64,000 bases of DNA from Diplonema japonicum (lineage: Eukaryota; Euglenozoa; Diplonemea; Diplonemida; Diplonemidae), in NCBI GenBank assembly GCA_964019335.1, contig OZ025743.1, forward strand, positions 186,001-250,000. The letters run 5' to 3'. The position numbers and the translations under genes were made by a program. Below the pieces are notes generated by a model. It ran no database searches and was not told the DNA's origin. It was given only the letters and a program-made list of their open reading frames with translations. This document shows positions 1-10,542 of the stretch, piece after piece (within the stretch, counting starts at the first letter, position 1; every line of letters starts with the position of its first letter).

Positions 1-134
1 ACTCATACACTGTGCTGCCACCCTTCGTGCTCCCGTGATCCGTTGTGGGGTTCCCCGTCACCGTCGTGAAGTTGTTCCGCGACAATGCTGTCACTGCTGA
101 GTTCTTGCCGGTCTATAGGGGGGTTTTTATTTTG

Positions 135-179
<45 letters not shown>

Positions 180-677
180 TACCACACGAGACAGCATCTC
201 CGTTTCTACGAGAGGTTGATGAGGAGGCCTCGGTTCTTGCTTGACATGGTCGAAGCTTCTCCCTGAAAGCTCCACAGACGGAGAGGTGAGGGAAATGTCC
301 CCTGAGGGCCCAAGTGAGTTTTCCAACGGTGTGGCTAAAGGAGTCACCAGACCAGAATTGATGGACCCAGCGCTCGAAAGTGTTGCACCGGCAGAGACGG
401 TGCTGACATCGCTGAAGGCTGCGGGGCCTGCCCTCCCTGGATCGATGGAGAGGAGGCTGCTGACACTGCCACCGGAAGGCACGCTGGGAATGCTCCCCTT
501 GCTCAGTTTACTGACTTCCGACAAATTGTCGGTTCCCACAATGCTTGTCCCCACACCGCTCCCTGCGTAACCCACACCCCCCGAGACCGATGAGGGCACG
601 TGGACTGACACCCCCGACACCTGGGACCCGTCCTTCTCTACCCCTTCTCCAGGTTCTTTTTTAACATTGGGCGGCAT
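1..677 (-). CDS. Ser/Gly/Pro-rich protein of unknown function (3' part outside window)
   Basis: The start codon is at 677 and the first exon (677-183) encodes 165 residues. An intron at 182-113 (70 nt) has donor GTATGT, a long A run and acceptor CTATAG. The frame then stays open from 112 to the window edge, so the C-terminus is missing. The visible protein is low in complexity, rich in Ser, Gly, Val and Pro. It has two KxEP-like acidic/basic patches (KKEPGEG near residue 6 and VKQEPRPP near 145) that resemble SUMO-acceptor contexts, though this is only a resemblance. There is no signal peptide, membrane segment or recognisable domain. Reading straight through the intron would give an artificial polylysine stretch. 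Confidence 0.6.
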
Positions 678-1048
678 TTTCTTTTTCCTTCTTCTTTTTC
701 CCTTTTTTTGGGGGGGGGGCTTTTAATTTTATATAAATAGAGTTACTAAAAAAACAAAAACAAAACAAAAAAAAAAACTGATTTTCTTTTTTCTTTTTTT
801 TTTTTTCCTCCTCCCAATGGATATGTTGTGTCATCATTTCTCGTCCTGCCCCCTTTTCTGCAAGAGGGGGGGCTATGCAAGGTCGCCGGGAATTAAAAAA
901 AAAAAAAAAAAAAAAAAAAACGGTGGAAGAGTTAGACACTGCGAAAAAAAAACGGAAAAAAAAAAAACGAAAAAAAAAAACAAAGAGAGAGAGATTTCCC
1001 TCCCTCTTTTTTTTTTTTTCTCTCCCTTGCGGGGGTCCGTCTTTTTTT
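678..1048. other. Gene-free homopolymer spacer
   Basis: This 371-bp spacer between the SYF2 stop and the next start holds A, T and G runs. A short mixed-sequence island lies at about 818-893. On the minus strand the island ends a T-rich tract with a TCTTGCAG acceptor-like site, which could be a trans-splice acceptor for the downstream gene. No coding capacity is supported. Confidence 0.5.
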
Positions 1049-1811
1049 TTAAAGCGCAGTACCCCTCTCCAAGTTTTGCCGTATCTCGGTGGTGAAGGGG
1101 TCGAAGTGCCTCTTGAGCTTGTCGTTGAACTTTTTGTTCCTGTTTTTTTTTTCTTTTTTTTTTTTTTTTTTTTTTTCCAGACCTGTCATTAATGTAATCA
1201 ACATCGGCGTCTTCATCAAACGCCCTACGGCGCGAGAAGGTACCCCTTCGTGACTCTGTCACTGCAAGCTCTGTCTTCAGCCTAGAGCGCATAGCGTCAG
1301 TTGGGTCATCAACAATGGAATATTCAAGATCGTCTGCCTTAGATGGGTCTGCCTCGAAGAGGGCTTTGTCTTCTTCGTTCTTCTTCTGCAGCCCGTCCCC
1401 AAAGGAGTCGTGTACTCTGTTAATTCTTTTCTTGTAGGTCTTGACCTGCGTGTCTATGTTGAACATTTCCCACCCGTGAGAGGCCTGGCCTTCCTCCTTC
1501 TTTCGCTTCTTCTTGTAACGTTCCTGTGCTACGGCAGCGGTGATTCCCAAATCGCTGTTCCCGGCCTCAGCGATACCATCGGTCACGTCTCTTTCGTGCT
1601 GCTTCTTGCGCTCGAGCCAAGCATCTTTCCTTCTCTTCGCCTCCACAGCCGCCTCGCCTTCCGTCTTCCGTCTTATCTCGTCCTGTGCAGCTACCTTGTT
1701 CACCACCTTCGCCTGGTTCATCTTCGCCCGGAGGTTTTGCAGACGGCGTTCTCTCATCGTTGCCGGGTCCTCCTGCTCCTCCTCTTCTGGTTTTTTGTTT
1801 TCGTCGGTCAT
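1049..1811 (-). CDS. SYF2: Pre-mRNA-splicing factor SYF2
   Basis: The start is at 1811. Exon 1 (1811-1183) and exon 2 (1139-1049) are separated by a 43-nt intron (1182-1140; donor GTCTGG, an A run, acceptor CAG). Splicing rejoins the SYF2 signature: exon 1 carries FSRRRAFDEDADVDYIND and exon 2 continues NKKFNDKLKRHF and ends in an LERGTAL-like tail. The spliced product is 239 aa, close to the 243 aa of human SYF2. It is basic and helical, rich in Lys, Glu and Arg, with no signal peptide. SYF2 is a component of the NineTeen/activated spliceosome in the nucleus. Its presence agrees with the cis-introns seen in this window. Reading through the intron would replace the conserved C-terminus with a false polylysine tail. 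Confidence 0.93.
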
Positions 1812-1970
1812 TTTTTTTTTCTTTTTTTTTTCTCTTCCCTCCCCGCTTTTTTTTTTTTTTTTTTTTTTTTGATTTTTCCTTTGTTTTGCAAAAAAAAAAA
1901 AAAAAAAAAAAGGGGGTATTCATATGTTGGAAAACACACGGGGGAGAAAAAAAAAAAAAAAAAAAAAGGG

Positions 1971-4286
1971 TCATCCGCGAAGCTTATCGGTAATCGTGAG
2001 CGGGATCATTCGAATGACCTCGTGGATGCTCGAGGCAGCGACAGAAGACTGCCTGAGATCAACAAGGTCTTGCAAACACTCGAGGAACTTCTGCGTGTTG
2101 ATGGTGTCGTGCGTAGACGCGAAGGTGGCCGAGAGCATCTTGACCAACCCTTGCGGTGCGAACGTCTCGGGGCACGTTTGGAAAACCTTCTCCAGCCTGC
2201 TGTACAGATCCAGATGCTGGGAAATCACGTAAGAAAGAAGACACCTGCTCAGATGTGTCATAGAATCCGACAAATCCAAGGACGTGGCATAGTCATGTTC
2301 TTGCGGCACATTCTCCTTGAAATCTTCACCCAGCGCGCAGTTGATCTGAAGCAAGATGTGAGGGGGCTTCCCGGCAACCAGGGATTTCATTGTTGCGGCT
2401 GCCTGTTTCAATCGTACCTCGCATCCGTTCGACGCCTTACGGAGTGCGAATTTCACCACCTTCAACACGTGCTGTACGTCTGTGTAAACCTCAGCAGGTA
2501 GCCCCCCGGAGCACAGAAGTACGAACAGTCTGCACAAACCTTCGTTTTCCTTGAATTGGGTACAATGGTGGTGTAAATTGTATGCTAGCCTTGAGCGAAG
2601 CTCACATTCGGGGTATTGGACAAGGAACCATCGTTGCAAGGCTCGGGAGAAGCGGGAGGGTTGGAACAAGAACGTTGTGCCCAATGGGGGCGAAGGCGGT
2701 CTTGATGTGGAAACGTTTGTTGTTGAGGGCTTCTTCCGACGGGGTCTCCGCTTCGCGTGTCTTGTGGACAACACGCACGCCAACCAACATCCCACAGACA
2801 GAACACCAGTAATCGACGCCGTCATAGTAAGGACACACACTTCACTGGGGTCTTGCTGATTATTCAGCAGTTTCAACGCTTCTGCGATGGCTTGCCTGCA
2901 CCATGTGACGGTGATCTCCCTTGTCCAAAACAGCGAACGGACGGATTTCATCGAAGTTTCGAGAAATGGGAATTTTATCTGGTGCTCGGAGTCGAGCGTG
3001 GGGATATTCTCCGCGGGCGTGGTTTTGACGACTCGTTTGGAATCTTGAACGGATTTCATTTCATTGAGGAAGCCGATTGCCTGACGCGAAACGCTCAACT
3101 CGTCTTCCAACCGGGTGAGATGCTTCTGCTTCGCCTGCAGCTTTGACACAACTTCGTTAAGCACCACACTGCTCGGTTTGTTCACCACAGAAATCCCGTA
3201 TCGATCCGTTAATATCTTTGGGAACTCCGGTCTGGGTGTGTAACGCAATGTTTCAACAGATGTGATCTCATTCAATATATCGGGTGGGTAAGGAACACCT
3301 GTTAGGTCTTCCTCTTCCATTCTTCGCAGTGACTCTGCGTGGTGCGCTCTCTTCTGCAACAATCGTTTTTGCCCCAAAAGAGCGTCTTTTGCAGTGTCAA
3401 GTTGTGAGGTGAGCGTTTGGTTCTCCGCTTTCAACCGTGCTATCTGTTGCTGGTAGGCAACGGATCTGGATTTTGTTTCGTCCAATACATGTCTGGTGTG
3501 TTTCAGCATTGTGTCTTGAACTGCGATGTGCCCGGTTTCCCGTTCTGAAGATTGTAACAATAATGTGTTTTGAGCACCGGTTGCAGGGAGGATGGAATTG
3601 GTTGTTGTTTTCTTCTCGTGTGCGATTCTGCGGAGGTTGGTGCTCACCGTGCCCAGGGCTTCGGTTTGCTCCCAGTACGCCGTTCGAACTTCGTCGTACT
3701 TTGCTTTTTCGTGTAGGATGTGCTCTGCGTACATTTTGAGCTCCGAACGGCGAGAAGCTTCCGTCCGCGAGACACGGTTGGCCATTTCGATCTTCCACTC
3801 CTCCATGTTGATGAGCTTTGAAAGAAGCTTCAGATTTTCCGATTTAACGTCGATAAGCTGTGCGACGATGGCGTGGGAGTCGCGGTCGTAAGGTGTTGTC
3901 TCGGTGTTTGTCAGCTGGTCCTTGTTTGCTACTATGAGCTCTTTGCAATGCCGGCGAAGCCCGTCTTCACTCTTCGCGAGTATCTTGTCCAAATGGTTGT
4001 TCTGCTCTGAGAAGACTTTGCATCGGAAAGCCCCCGCGTGTGCAAGAACTTTTTTCATGTCGCTGGTCATCTTGCTCCTCATCGGTGGACGCGGGTGAAT
4101 AATGGTGCGAGAGTTGCTCGTCGGTGGGTGGGGTTTTTTTTGTGTGGTGCGGTTTTTTATGCTTTTACTGGTGGCCGTGTTCCCTAGACACACCGGGAGC
4201 CCTGCTTTTTTCCGAACCTTGAAGACGGGTGCGGGGTTGCAAATTTCCTCGAAGTTGTGTGTGGTCTCCCATTGGTAGCGGGTCAT
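1971..4286 (-). CDS. Coiled-coil protein of unknown function
   Basis: A single exon from ATG 4286 to TGA 1971 encodes 771 aa. After a basic N-terminal region (residues about 1-75, rich in Thr, Lys and Pro) there is long helical, Glu/Lys/Gln-rich sequence up to about residue 430 that looks like coiled coil. A less charged helical C-terminal half follows. A later ATG (MRSKMTSDMKK, about residue 69) is an alternative start. There is no signal peptide. A short hydrophobic stretch near residues 487-507 might be a membrane segment but is marginal. I do not recognise the family. Long coiled-coil proteins of this type are often cytoskeletal or flagellar in protists, which is a guess here. The downstream neighbour is SYF2, 159 bp away. 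Confidence 0.7.
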   Translation of the reverse strand: MTRYQWETTHNFEEICNPAPVFKVRKKAGLPVCLGNTATSKSIKNRTTQKKPHPPTSNSRTIIHPRPPMRSKMTSDMKKVLAHAGAFRCKVFSEQNNHLDKILAKSEDGLRRHCKELIVANKDQLTNTETTPYDRDSHAIVAQLIDVKSENLKLLSKLINMEEWKIEMANRVSRTEASRRSELKMYAEHILHEKAKYDEVRTAYWEQTEALGTVSTNLRRIAHEKKTTTNSILPATGAQNTLLLQSSERETGHIAVQDTMLKHTRHVLDETKSRSVAYQQQIARLKAENQTLTSQLDTAKDALLGQKRLLQKRAHHAESLRRMEEEDLTGVPYPPDILNEITSVETLRYTPRPEFPKILTDRYGISVVNKPSSVVLNEVVSKLQAKQKHLTRLEDELSVSRQAIGFLNEMKSVQDSKRVVKTTPAENIPTLDSEHQIKFPFLETSMKSVRSLFWTREITVTWCRQAIAEALKLLNNQQDPSEVCVLTMTASITGVLSVGCWLACVLSTRHAKRRPRRKKPSTTNVSTSRPPSPPLGTTFLFQPSRFSRALQRWFLVQYPECELRSRLAYNLHHHCTQFKENEGLCRLFVLLCSGGLPAEVYTDVQHVLKVVKFALRKASNGCEVRLKQAAATMKSLVAGKPPHILLQINCALGEDFKENVPQEHDYATSLDLSDSMTHLSRCLLSYVISQHLDLYSRLEKVFQTCPETFAPQGLVKMLSATFASTHDTINTQKFLECLQDLVDLRQSSVAASSIHEVIRMIPLTITDKLRG

Positions 4287-4362
4287 GGTCTGTTGAAAAG
4301 TAAGAAAAGAAGAAAGAAAAAAAAAGAAAAGAAAAAGAAAAAGAAAATTCTATTTCCCTTTT

Positions 4363-5125
4363 TTATTTAATTCTCTGCTCGCTTACCTGCTTCACGGGTT
4401 TTCCATTTTCGAACTTGATGCTGGTCGTTCGGACAGTTTTGCTTCCGTCCTGGTTAGTGACAACCTCTTGGAATTGTTGGGTTCCACCCTCGCCGAAGGG
4501 TGAACCGCCGCTACCTGCACCGCCAAAAGGGAATCCACCCGCAGCACCGGGAAATCCAGGTCCTGCCCCAGTTTTGCCAAAAATATCCTGCAGATTAAGG
4601 CTGTAAAATGCTCCCGGGCTGCCAGGGTGGCCGCCGGTTTGAACCTTTCCATTTTTGACTGCCTGTGTGGGGGGGAATCTTTTTTTTTTTTTTTTTTCTT
4701 TTGCCGCATACATTCTCCAAATCCTGGAATATTTTATTTATGTCCTGCCCGCCAAATGCTTGTTTGAAGATATCTTTTGGGTCCATCCCACTGCCAGGGC
4801 GGCACCCTGCAAAAGGGTTGCCCCCTCTTCCTGGACAGCATCCAGGGCCGCCACCTCCCTGAAACATATCATATTGCTTCCGCTTCTGCTCGTCAGAAAC
4901 TAATTGGTACGCCTCTGACACCTCCTTGAATTTTTTCTCCGCGGTCGATCTGTCGTTTTGGTTGAGGTCCGGATGCCATTTTTTTGCGAGCTTTCGATAG
5001 GCCTTTTTTATGTCTTCCTGCGGTGCCGAGCGGCCCACCCCAAGGACCGAATAAGCATCCCCTGACACCCACCTCCTCCCAACGAACCGCCGTTGTGTCC
5101 TGAAATATGTGTTCATTTGCAACAT
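4363..5125 (-). CDS. DnaJ (Hsp40) J-domain protein, probably mitochondrial
   Basis: Exon 1 (5125-4712) and exon 2 (4662-4363) are joined across a 49-nt intron (4711-4663; GTATGC...CACAG), giving 237 aa. The J domain spans residues about 23-87 with the HPD triad at 51-53, the part that stimulates Hsp70 ATPase. A Gly/Phe-rich region follows, and a C-terminal stretch rich in Gly and Pro ends in a polar tail. The first 22 residues ([19 protein letters not shown]) are basic, aromatic and free of acid, as in a mitochondrial presequence. No zinc-finger (CxxCxGxG) repeats are present, so it is a type II/III J protein. ATG 5116 is an equally possible start. The upstream in-frame extension is polylysine and was not used. 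Confidence 0.85.
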
Positions 5126-5396
5126 TTCTTTTTTTTTTTTTTTAAAACCTTTCCGCAGGGCACATTTAAAAAAAGGGGGGGGGGGGAGGCAGTTGGGTGG
5201 TGCCACTTTTGTCGGGGAAAAAAAAAAAAAAAAGATTACTACTACGAAAAAAAATTTTTGTATTTTATCTCTCTCCCTCCCACCTCTTTTCCTTCCAGTT
5301 TTTTCTTTTTTTTTTTGATTTTTTTTTTTCCTTACAAGGAGGTGAGGGTAGGAGGAAGGGGGGGAATAGGGGGGAGGGTAAATATATCTTTACTAG

Positions 5397-5427
<31 letters not shown>

Positions 5428-5446
5428 ATGAAAAAAAAATTTTTTT

Positions 5447-5698
5447 TCAAATGGTGTATGAGGGGAGATGCTGCACTGAAGCCATGGGGCTGTCGTAAGC
5501 TCCCCTGCCCATGCCTCCCTGGCCAAAGTTCATCATTTGCATCTCCGTGTTGCCTTTCTCATCGTTCTTCATCCCCCATGGTGCTTCTTCGACTACCTCA
5601 GTACTCTTTGGCCGCATTAATTCGTTCTTGATCCGCATTGCAAAGGGCAAGAGCAACAACACAATCAGCACATAGGACACATATGGCATGAAGCCCAT
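5447..5698 (-). CDS. Small single-pass membrane protein
   Basis: ATG 5698 to TGA 5447 encodes 83 aa. Residues about 5-21 (PYVSYVLIVLLLLPFAM) form a hydrophobic segment, followed by a basic RIKNELMRPK stretch. The rest is polar and rich in Met, Gly and Glu. The layout suits a small organelle or ER membrane subunit with its N-terminus in the membrane. I do not recognise a family. Support comes from good coding composition in a homopolymer desert and from the common strand with all neighbours. Confidence 0.6.
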   Translation of the reverse strand: MGFMPYVSYVLIVLLLLPFAMRIKNELMRPKSTEVVEEAPWGMKNDEKGNTEMQMMNFGQGGMGRGAYDSPMASVQHLPSYTI

Positions 5699-6570
5699 CT
5701 TTTTTTATTTATTTTTTTTTATCCACCCCCCTTTTTTTTCCCTAAGCAAAAAAAAAAAAAAAAAAAAAGAATGGGAGTGGGAATAGGGAGAAAAAAAGGG
5801 GGGGGGGAAAAAGAAATATCACACAAGGGATGGGGTGGGGTGGGGTGGGGGGGATATGTTTATTGACTTGAAACAAAAAAAAAAAGGGTTTCTCCCCTCC
5901 CCTCCCCCCCCTCTCCCATTGGAGGGAAAAGGGGGGCATTACATGTAACCGCATTCTCCTTGTTGACTAGTTACATAGATAAAGGAAAAGGGGTCAACTA
6001 AGAAGAAGAAAAAAAAAAAGAGAGAGAGAAAAAAAAGGGGGGATGAATTTCGACTAATTTTTTATTTTCATTTTTTTTTTTTAGTTTCTTCTAAAATGAG
6101 CAAGGGAAAGGGGAGGGGGTGAACAAATGGAGGGGTTTTTTTTTTCTCTTTTTTTTAGAAAATCAATATGAAAAAAAAAGGGGAGGGGGAACTGCTAGAT
6201 GATGGGTGTTAAGAAAAAAAATTCTATTTCTTCTTTTTTTCTTTATTCTCTCTCTTATCTCCTTTTTTTTTTTTCCTCAGAAAAAAAAATAAAAAAAGGG
6301 GGAAAGGGTTGTTTCTTTTTTTTTTTCTCTCGTTCTTTTCAAAATAAAAAAAAAATTGCAAAATTTTCTGAGCGATTTCAAGTTCGGAATAGCTGCACGA
6401 AAAAAAAAGAAAAAAAAAAAGAGACATTTAAGGGTACCTGCGGTATGTGGCAGGACGCCTGAAAAAAACGGGGGGGGGATAGGCTAGGAAAGTTTTTTAT
6501 CCAAAAAAAAAAAAAAAAAAAAAAAAAACATTGCCTCATGACACAAAAAAAAAAGATACCCACACGCGCG

Positions 6571-6616
<46 letters not shown>

Positions 6617-6617
6617 T
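5699..6617. other. Homopolymer spacer with one dispersed-repeat copy
   Basis: About 900 bp made mainly of A, T and G runs and purine-rich simple sequence, including long A runs near 6502-6528 and 6572-6611. The only complex segment is the dispersed repeat at 6424-6462, listed separately. No gene is supported on either strand. The open frames here encode only Lys, Phe or Ser runs. Confidence 0.6.
6424..6462 (+). repeat. Dispersed repeat type B, copy 1
   Basis: The core GTATGTGGCAGGACGCCTGA is preceded by a TTTAAGGGTACCTGCG block. A diverged copy with the same order of blocks lies at 42083-42121, and the core alone recurs at 24639-24658. All three are in the same orientation and sit outside genes. 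Confidence 0.6.
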
Positions 6618-8003
6618 TCACCCCTCATGAATCGGGGTCATGGCCGATCTCAGCCGATCAACATTCGACCGCTGTGCCACCGAAGTGTTCAGCTGCTGCT
6701 CCTTCGACACAGCCAGGAATATCTCGCCCAATTTGAACAAACCGCGTGCACGACGGTCCCGCATCTCGTTGCTGACATCGTCGTGCAAAAGCTGGAATTT
6801 TTTTTTCACCCCCCCCCCATCCCCCACACCTTGTCAACAGCATTGGCCAGAGTCTTCGCAATATCCAAATGTGTCGCTTCAAACGCCATTTCAATCAGTG
6901 ATGAAGTCACATCCTCCTCCGACTCAGGTGCGTTCTTCTTAAAACCTTTATAAGCTGCGTAACCAGAGGACGCGATCTTTGTGTAAGAAACAATATTATC
7001 GGTTGCAGACTGCGCCTTTGCACACGACGAGTCCCACATAGATAATCTATGCCTGGCGTTCAGCTGATACTCATGCCCAATAACAGCAAGAAGTCTATCA
7101 CCGAAAGAAGCTGTACTAAGGTGCATCGCAAGCGACCGTGCAGCATCGCAAAATGCATCGTCATGACCATCGACAAACGGCCTTAAAAGCGACGTCAAGT
7201 TCAGAGCGATCCTGACCTCCCTCCTATGCTGCAGCGTCTCCAGCTCTTCCCGGGTAAATGACATGTCACCGATGAAGTACAAAGAGTACGACAGTTTCCC
7301 AATGTAAGGCTCGAAAACTTCTGAACCGAATAAACTAATATAAACGACGTCGGGGGACATGGTTTGTTCCGGTGCGTTGACAGCGTCTTTTCCTTCCTTG
7401 TCGTACTTAGCTCGGAGCGAAGGGTCGGACAGAACCTGGTAAGCTTGGGAGAGCTCTTGGAACTGTTGTTTAGCCTCCGGAGCGGGGCATTTGTCCGGGT
7501 GGCATTTCGAAGCTTTAACATAGTATGCTTTTTTGATCTGTATTTCCGTTGCTGTCGGCATGACACCTAGTACGTTGTAGTAGGCCTGATCAGCTACTAT
7601 TTTGTCGCCCGTTTCTTTTTGTGCAGTGTCGGACTTTTTCTGTTCTTCCTCGTATCTTCTTCTTGCGGAGTCCATGATATCTGAGTCGGTGGTGTTTTCA
7701 CGCATTCTGGCTCTTTCGCTTTCTAAGTCGTCGGTGACCCATTTGTGGGTTTCCTTGTCCCATCGTTTTTTACCCGATATCATTTCTTTCATCGCTTCCG
7801 GGGTGTGGTATAGACCTCTAACGGCTTGTCCTGTCCCAACCACCACTCCTGCTGTTACAAGCCCGAAGCATCCCAGCACACCTGCCACCGTTCCCTTCGC
7901 CAAACCTTGTATTCCGTCTTCTTTGTATCCCAACGCTGGGAGAACTGTTAACGAGGCGACGCCGCATACAGTCCCTTTTACTGTGGGATGGGGGTGGGAA
8001 TGG

Positions 8004-8034
<31 letters not shown>

Positions 8035-8265
8035 CATACGTAACGATTTGACGCCGGACGACGCGCCAGCCAAGACGTTTTTGGGCCTGTTGGTAGAGAA
8101 AACGTCGTTTATGTTGACCTGGTCCGCCTTCGGTGCGAGCTTCGACAGCTCGGGAGGAACCGATGGTTTGGGGGGAGAAGATGAAGAAGAAGAAGAAGAG
8201 CTGCCGTTTGGGTTTCCGTTATTTTGGGGCGGGACGCCCGCACCTTCCTCACGAAGGCCGCTCAT
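6618..8265 (-). CDS. DnaJ protein with C-terminal DnaJ-X domain
   Basis: Three exons: 8265-8040, 7980-6830 and 6791-6618. They are separated by a 59-nt intron (GTATGC...CCACAG) and a 38-nt intron (GTGTGG...TTCCAG). The product is 516 aa. Residues 1-75 are polar with a Ser run. Residues about 77-132 contain two Gly/Val/Ala-rich segments (KGTVCGVASL, KGTVAGVLGCFG) that could be peripheral membrane helices. The J domain spans about 207-272 with HPD at 236-238. The C-terminal half matches the DnaJ-X family layout, ending in a segment that pairs an ATLANAVDK-type helix with RRARGLFKLGEIF. Joining exons 2 and 3 restores that helix pair, which supports the splice. The protein is a probable Hsp70 co-chaperone. 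Exon 2 has no ATG before its Gly/Val-rich segment, so exon 1 is needed for the start. Confidence 0.85.
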
Positions 8266-8745
8266 GCGCGGGTTTTTTTTTTTTTTTTTTTTTGTGCCTT
8301 TTTTTTGTGTGTCTTTTTTTGTGGTTCTTTTTTTTAAAAAAAAAAGGAAGAGAATGGAGGAAATTCTACAGGGGGTGGGGGTGGAGGAGTTGTAACAACG
8401 CAAATAAAAAAAAAAAGAATATTTCAAATTTCATATTATTATTTTTTTTTTTTTTGCAAGAAAAGAGAACAAAATATTCTTCACAAAAAAAAAGTGGCTG
8501 TTTCTATGCAAAGTCTAGGTAAAAAAAAAATATACGGTTTTTAAAAAAAAAAAAAGGGAGGGGTTTTTCTATTCCTTTACCCCACTCTTTTTTTTTTTTA
8601 AACCCATTTTTTAAAAAAAAAAAACTTGTTCTCTTAAAAAGAGCTACACACCAGAGATAAGGGGAGGGGAGGGGGAAGAAAAAGGCAAAAAAAAAAAAAT
8701 CTTTTTTTTTTTTAACACAAAAATGATTTTATATAATAAAGAAGG

Positions 8746-8779
<34 letters not shown>

Positions 8780-8850
8780 CAGTTTTTCCCTTTCCTTCCC
8801 CACTTTTTTTTTTTTTAACACAATGACAAAAAACGCATTACTCATTTTCT
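8266..8850. other. Gene-free homopolymer spacer
   Basis: About 585 bp of alternating A and T runs with short islands such as 8641-8680 (GGGGAGGGG-rich). No coding frame with normal composition and no RNA gene could be recognised. Confidence 0.6.
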
Positions 8851-10377
8851 TCACTTCCCAAACTGTCTCTTCTCCAACTCTGCAGTCTTCTTGAAATTCT
8901 CCGTGATGTCCCTGAACAGGTCAGGATCAGGCACAAACGCAGGTGCTTGCTGTGCAGGGAGGGGAGCCAAGGCAGCGGCTGCTGAAAGCCGGACTTCTGA
9001 GTGTTTCACATATGCCTCGTGGTCTTGATGAAGTTTTTTGTTGGCCTCCTCGAGAAGCGCATTGCGAGCCATGTAGTCTTTGAGGGCGTGGATCAATTTT
9101 TTTTGCTCCTTCTTCGCTTTTTGAAGCTGGTGCCGCTCCTTTTTGTTCAAGCATTGAACGGCGTCCAAAACCCGGGCACCCTCGGCGGCTGCTAGCTCCC
9201 GTTCTTTTTTAGCTTCTTGGACCTCTTGGTCTTTGTACTGCATTTTCATGTCGAGAAGAGCTAGTTTTGCCTCGTTCTTCTTAGCCTCAGTGAGCCTGGC
9301 GATCAATTTGTCGATCTCTCCTCGTAACTTGCCTCGTTCGGCGTTGGATTCTGAGATTTCCCGCTTTGCGTGATCTTCTCTTTTCTCGTGCCGAGTGCAT
9401 TTCGAAACTAGTTCTGTAATCTTAGCTTGCATCTCGGTCCTCATTGTCCGCAAATTGGTGCACTCGGAACGAACAGCTTCCATGTCCTCTTGCATCGCTG
9501 CGTGTTTTGCTCCGATGTCCTTTAGTTGCTTCTTGTGCTCTGTTTGAATGGTTAGAAGCCGTTCGTGCATTTCCCCCATTTGGTTTTGCATGTCCTCACG
9601 TTCCTTTTGTATCTGCGTTCTTGAGGTTTGTTCGAGAGAGGACACTCTTGATTGCAAATTGTTCACTTCGGTTTGCGAGTCTTGGAGGTGCTTTTTGAGA
9701 TCTTTGTTGTCCTTCTCCGCCGCCTTAACACGCGCGTCGCATTCTGTTTTAAACTCTTCCGTTTCGAATTTTTTTTGTAGTTCGACGTCGGCGATTGTAG
9801 CTTGCATTGTGTGTGCTTCAGTGCGTGATTTTAACAATTGTTCTTGAAGAGATGTGACGGAAGAGTTAAGCTTGTTGTTCTCGCCAGAAATACAGGACAA
9901 TCGCTCTCGCAGGGACGTGGTTTCTGATTTTAGATTTGAAATTAAATTGGTCGCTTCGTTCATAGAAATGTCGTGCCTGGCCTTGTCGTCACGAAGGTCT
10001 TGAATGGTACTGGTGCAGTGACGTAGCTCGGATTGCAAGCCTGTGATGTATAATTCGGTATCGGATCTTGTTTTGGCGTTTCGCGACGATGAGCTGCCTC
10101 TGTCTCCGTATAATTTTTGCATTTTTTCCATGTTGTCCTTCATTGCTTCGCATTGTGCGACAACCATTTTCCGTTCGTGGTCGAGCTGCTTGACGTCGTC
10201 CTTGCGTTCGTCTAGGAGGCCGAGCAGCCTGTCGATTTCTACCTTTGCCTGTTCATTGGTCCGCCTTTCGTTTTCAAGATCTGCTTGTTGTTTTGTATAC
10301 CCTGCCTTCACCGCTGCGAAGTTTTCACTGAAAATCTGACAGGTCGGGCATTTTTGTTCGTCTTGACGTGGGTCCAT
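8851..10377 (-). CDS. Long coiled-coil protein with N-terminal CxxC
   Basis: ATG 10377 to TGA 8851 encodes 508 aa in one exon. Residues 10-13 form a CPTC pair. From about residue 25 to 460 the sequence is almost continuous Glu/Lys/Gln/Leu-rich helix with heptad character. The last 40 residues turn Pro/Ala-rich (APLPAQQAPAFVPDPDLF) and end in a short helix. There is no signal peptide or membrane segment. The composition resembles structural coiled-coil proteins of cytoskeleton or centrosome, but the family is not recognised. Confidence 0.75.
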   Translation of the reverse strand: MDPRQDEQKCPTCQIFSENFAAVKAGYTKQQADLENERRTNEQAKVEIDRLLGLLDERKDDVKQLDHERKMVVAQCEAMKDNMEKMQKLYGDRGSSSSRNAKTRSDTELYITGLQSELRHCTSTIQDLRDDKARHDISMNEATNLISNLKSETTSLRERLSCISGENNKLNSSVTSLQEQLLKSRTEAHTMQATIADVELQKKFETEEFKTECDARVKAAEKDNKDLKKHLQDSQTEVNNLQSRVSSLEQTSRTQIQKEREDMQNQMGEMHERLLTIQTEHKKQLKDIGAKHAAMQEDMEAVRSECTNLRTMRTEMQAKITELVSKCTRHEKREDHAKREISESNAERGKLRGEIDKLIARLTEAKKNEAKLALLDMKMQYKDQEVQEAKKERELAAAEGARVLDAVQCLNKKERHQLQKAKKEQKKLIHALKDYMARNALLEEANKKLHQDHEAYVKHSEVRLSAAAALAPLPAQQAPAFVPDPDLFRDITENFKKTAELEKRQFGK

Positions 10378-10463
10378 TTCCCCACCTCACCCCCCCCCCC
10401 TTTTTTTTTACAAATAGGAAAGAAATTCTTTTTAGAAAAAAAAAAAAAATATATTGATAACTG

Positions 10464-10467
<4 letters not shown>

Positions 10468-10537
<70 letters not shown>
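10468..10537. repeat. 70-nt uninterrupted A run
   Basis: One of the longest single-base runs in the window. It lies directly 3' of the small basic-protein gene on the minus strand, where it reads as poly-T. Its length should be treated as approximate. Confidence 0.8.
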
Positions 10538-10538
<1 letters not shown>

Positions 10539-10542
10539 CACT

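Noticed and set aside
817-1192. Lys- or Phe-run open frames in spacers (many places)
   Set aside because: Poly-A and poly-T have no stop codons in any frame. These frames have no normal amino-acid composition.
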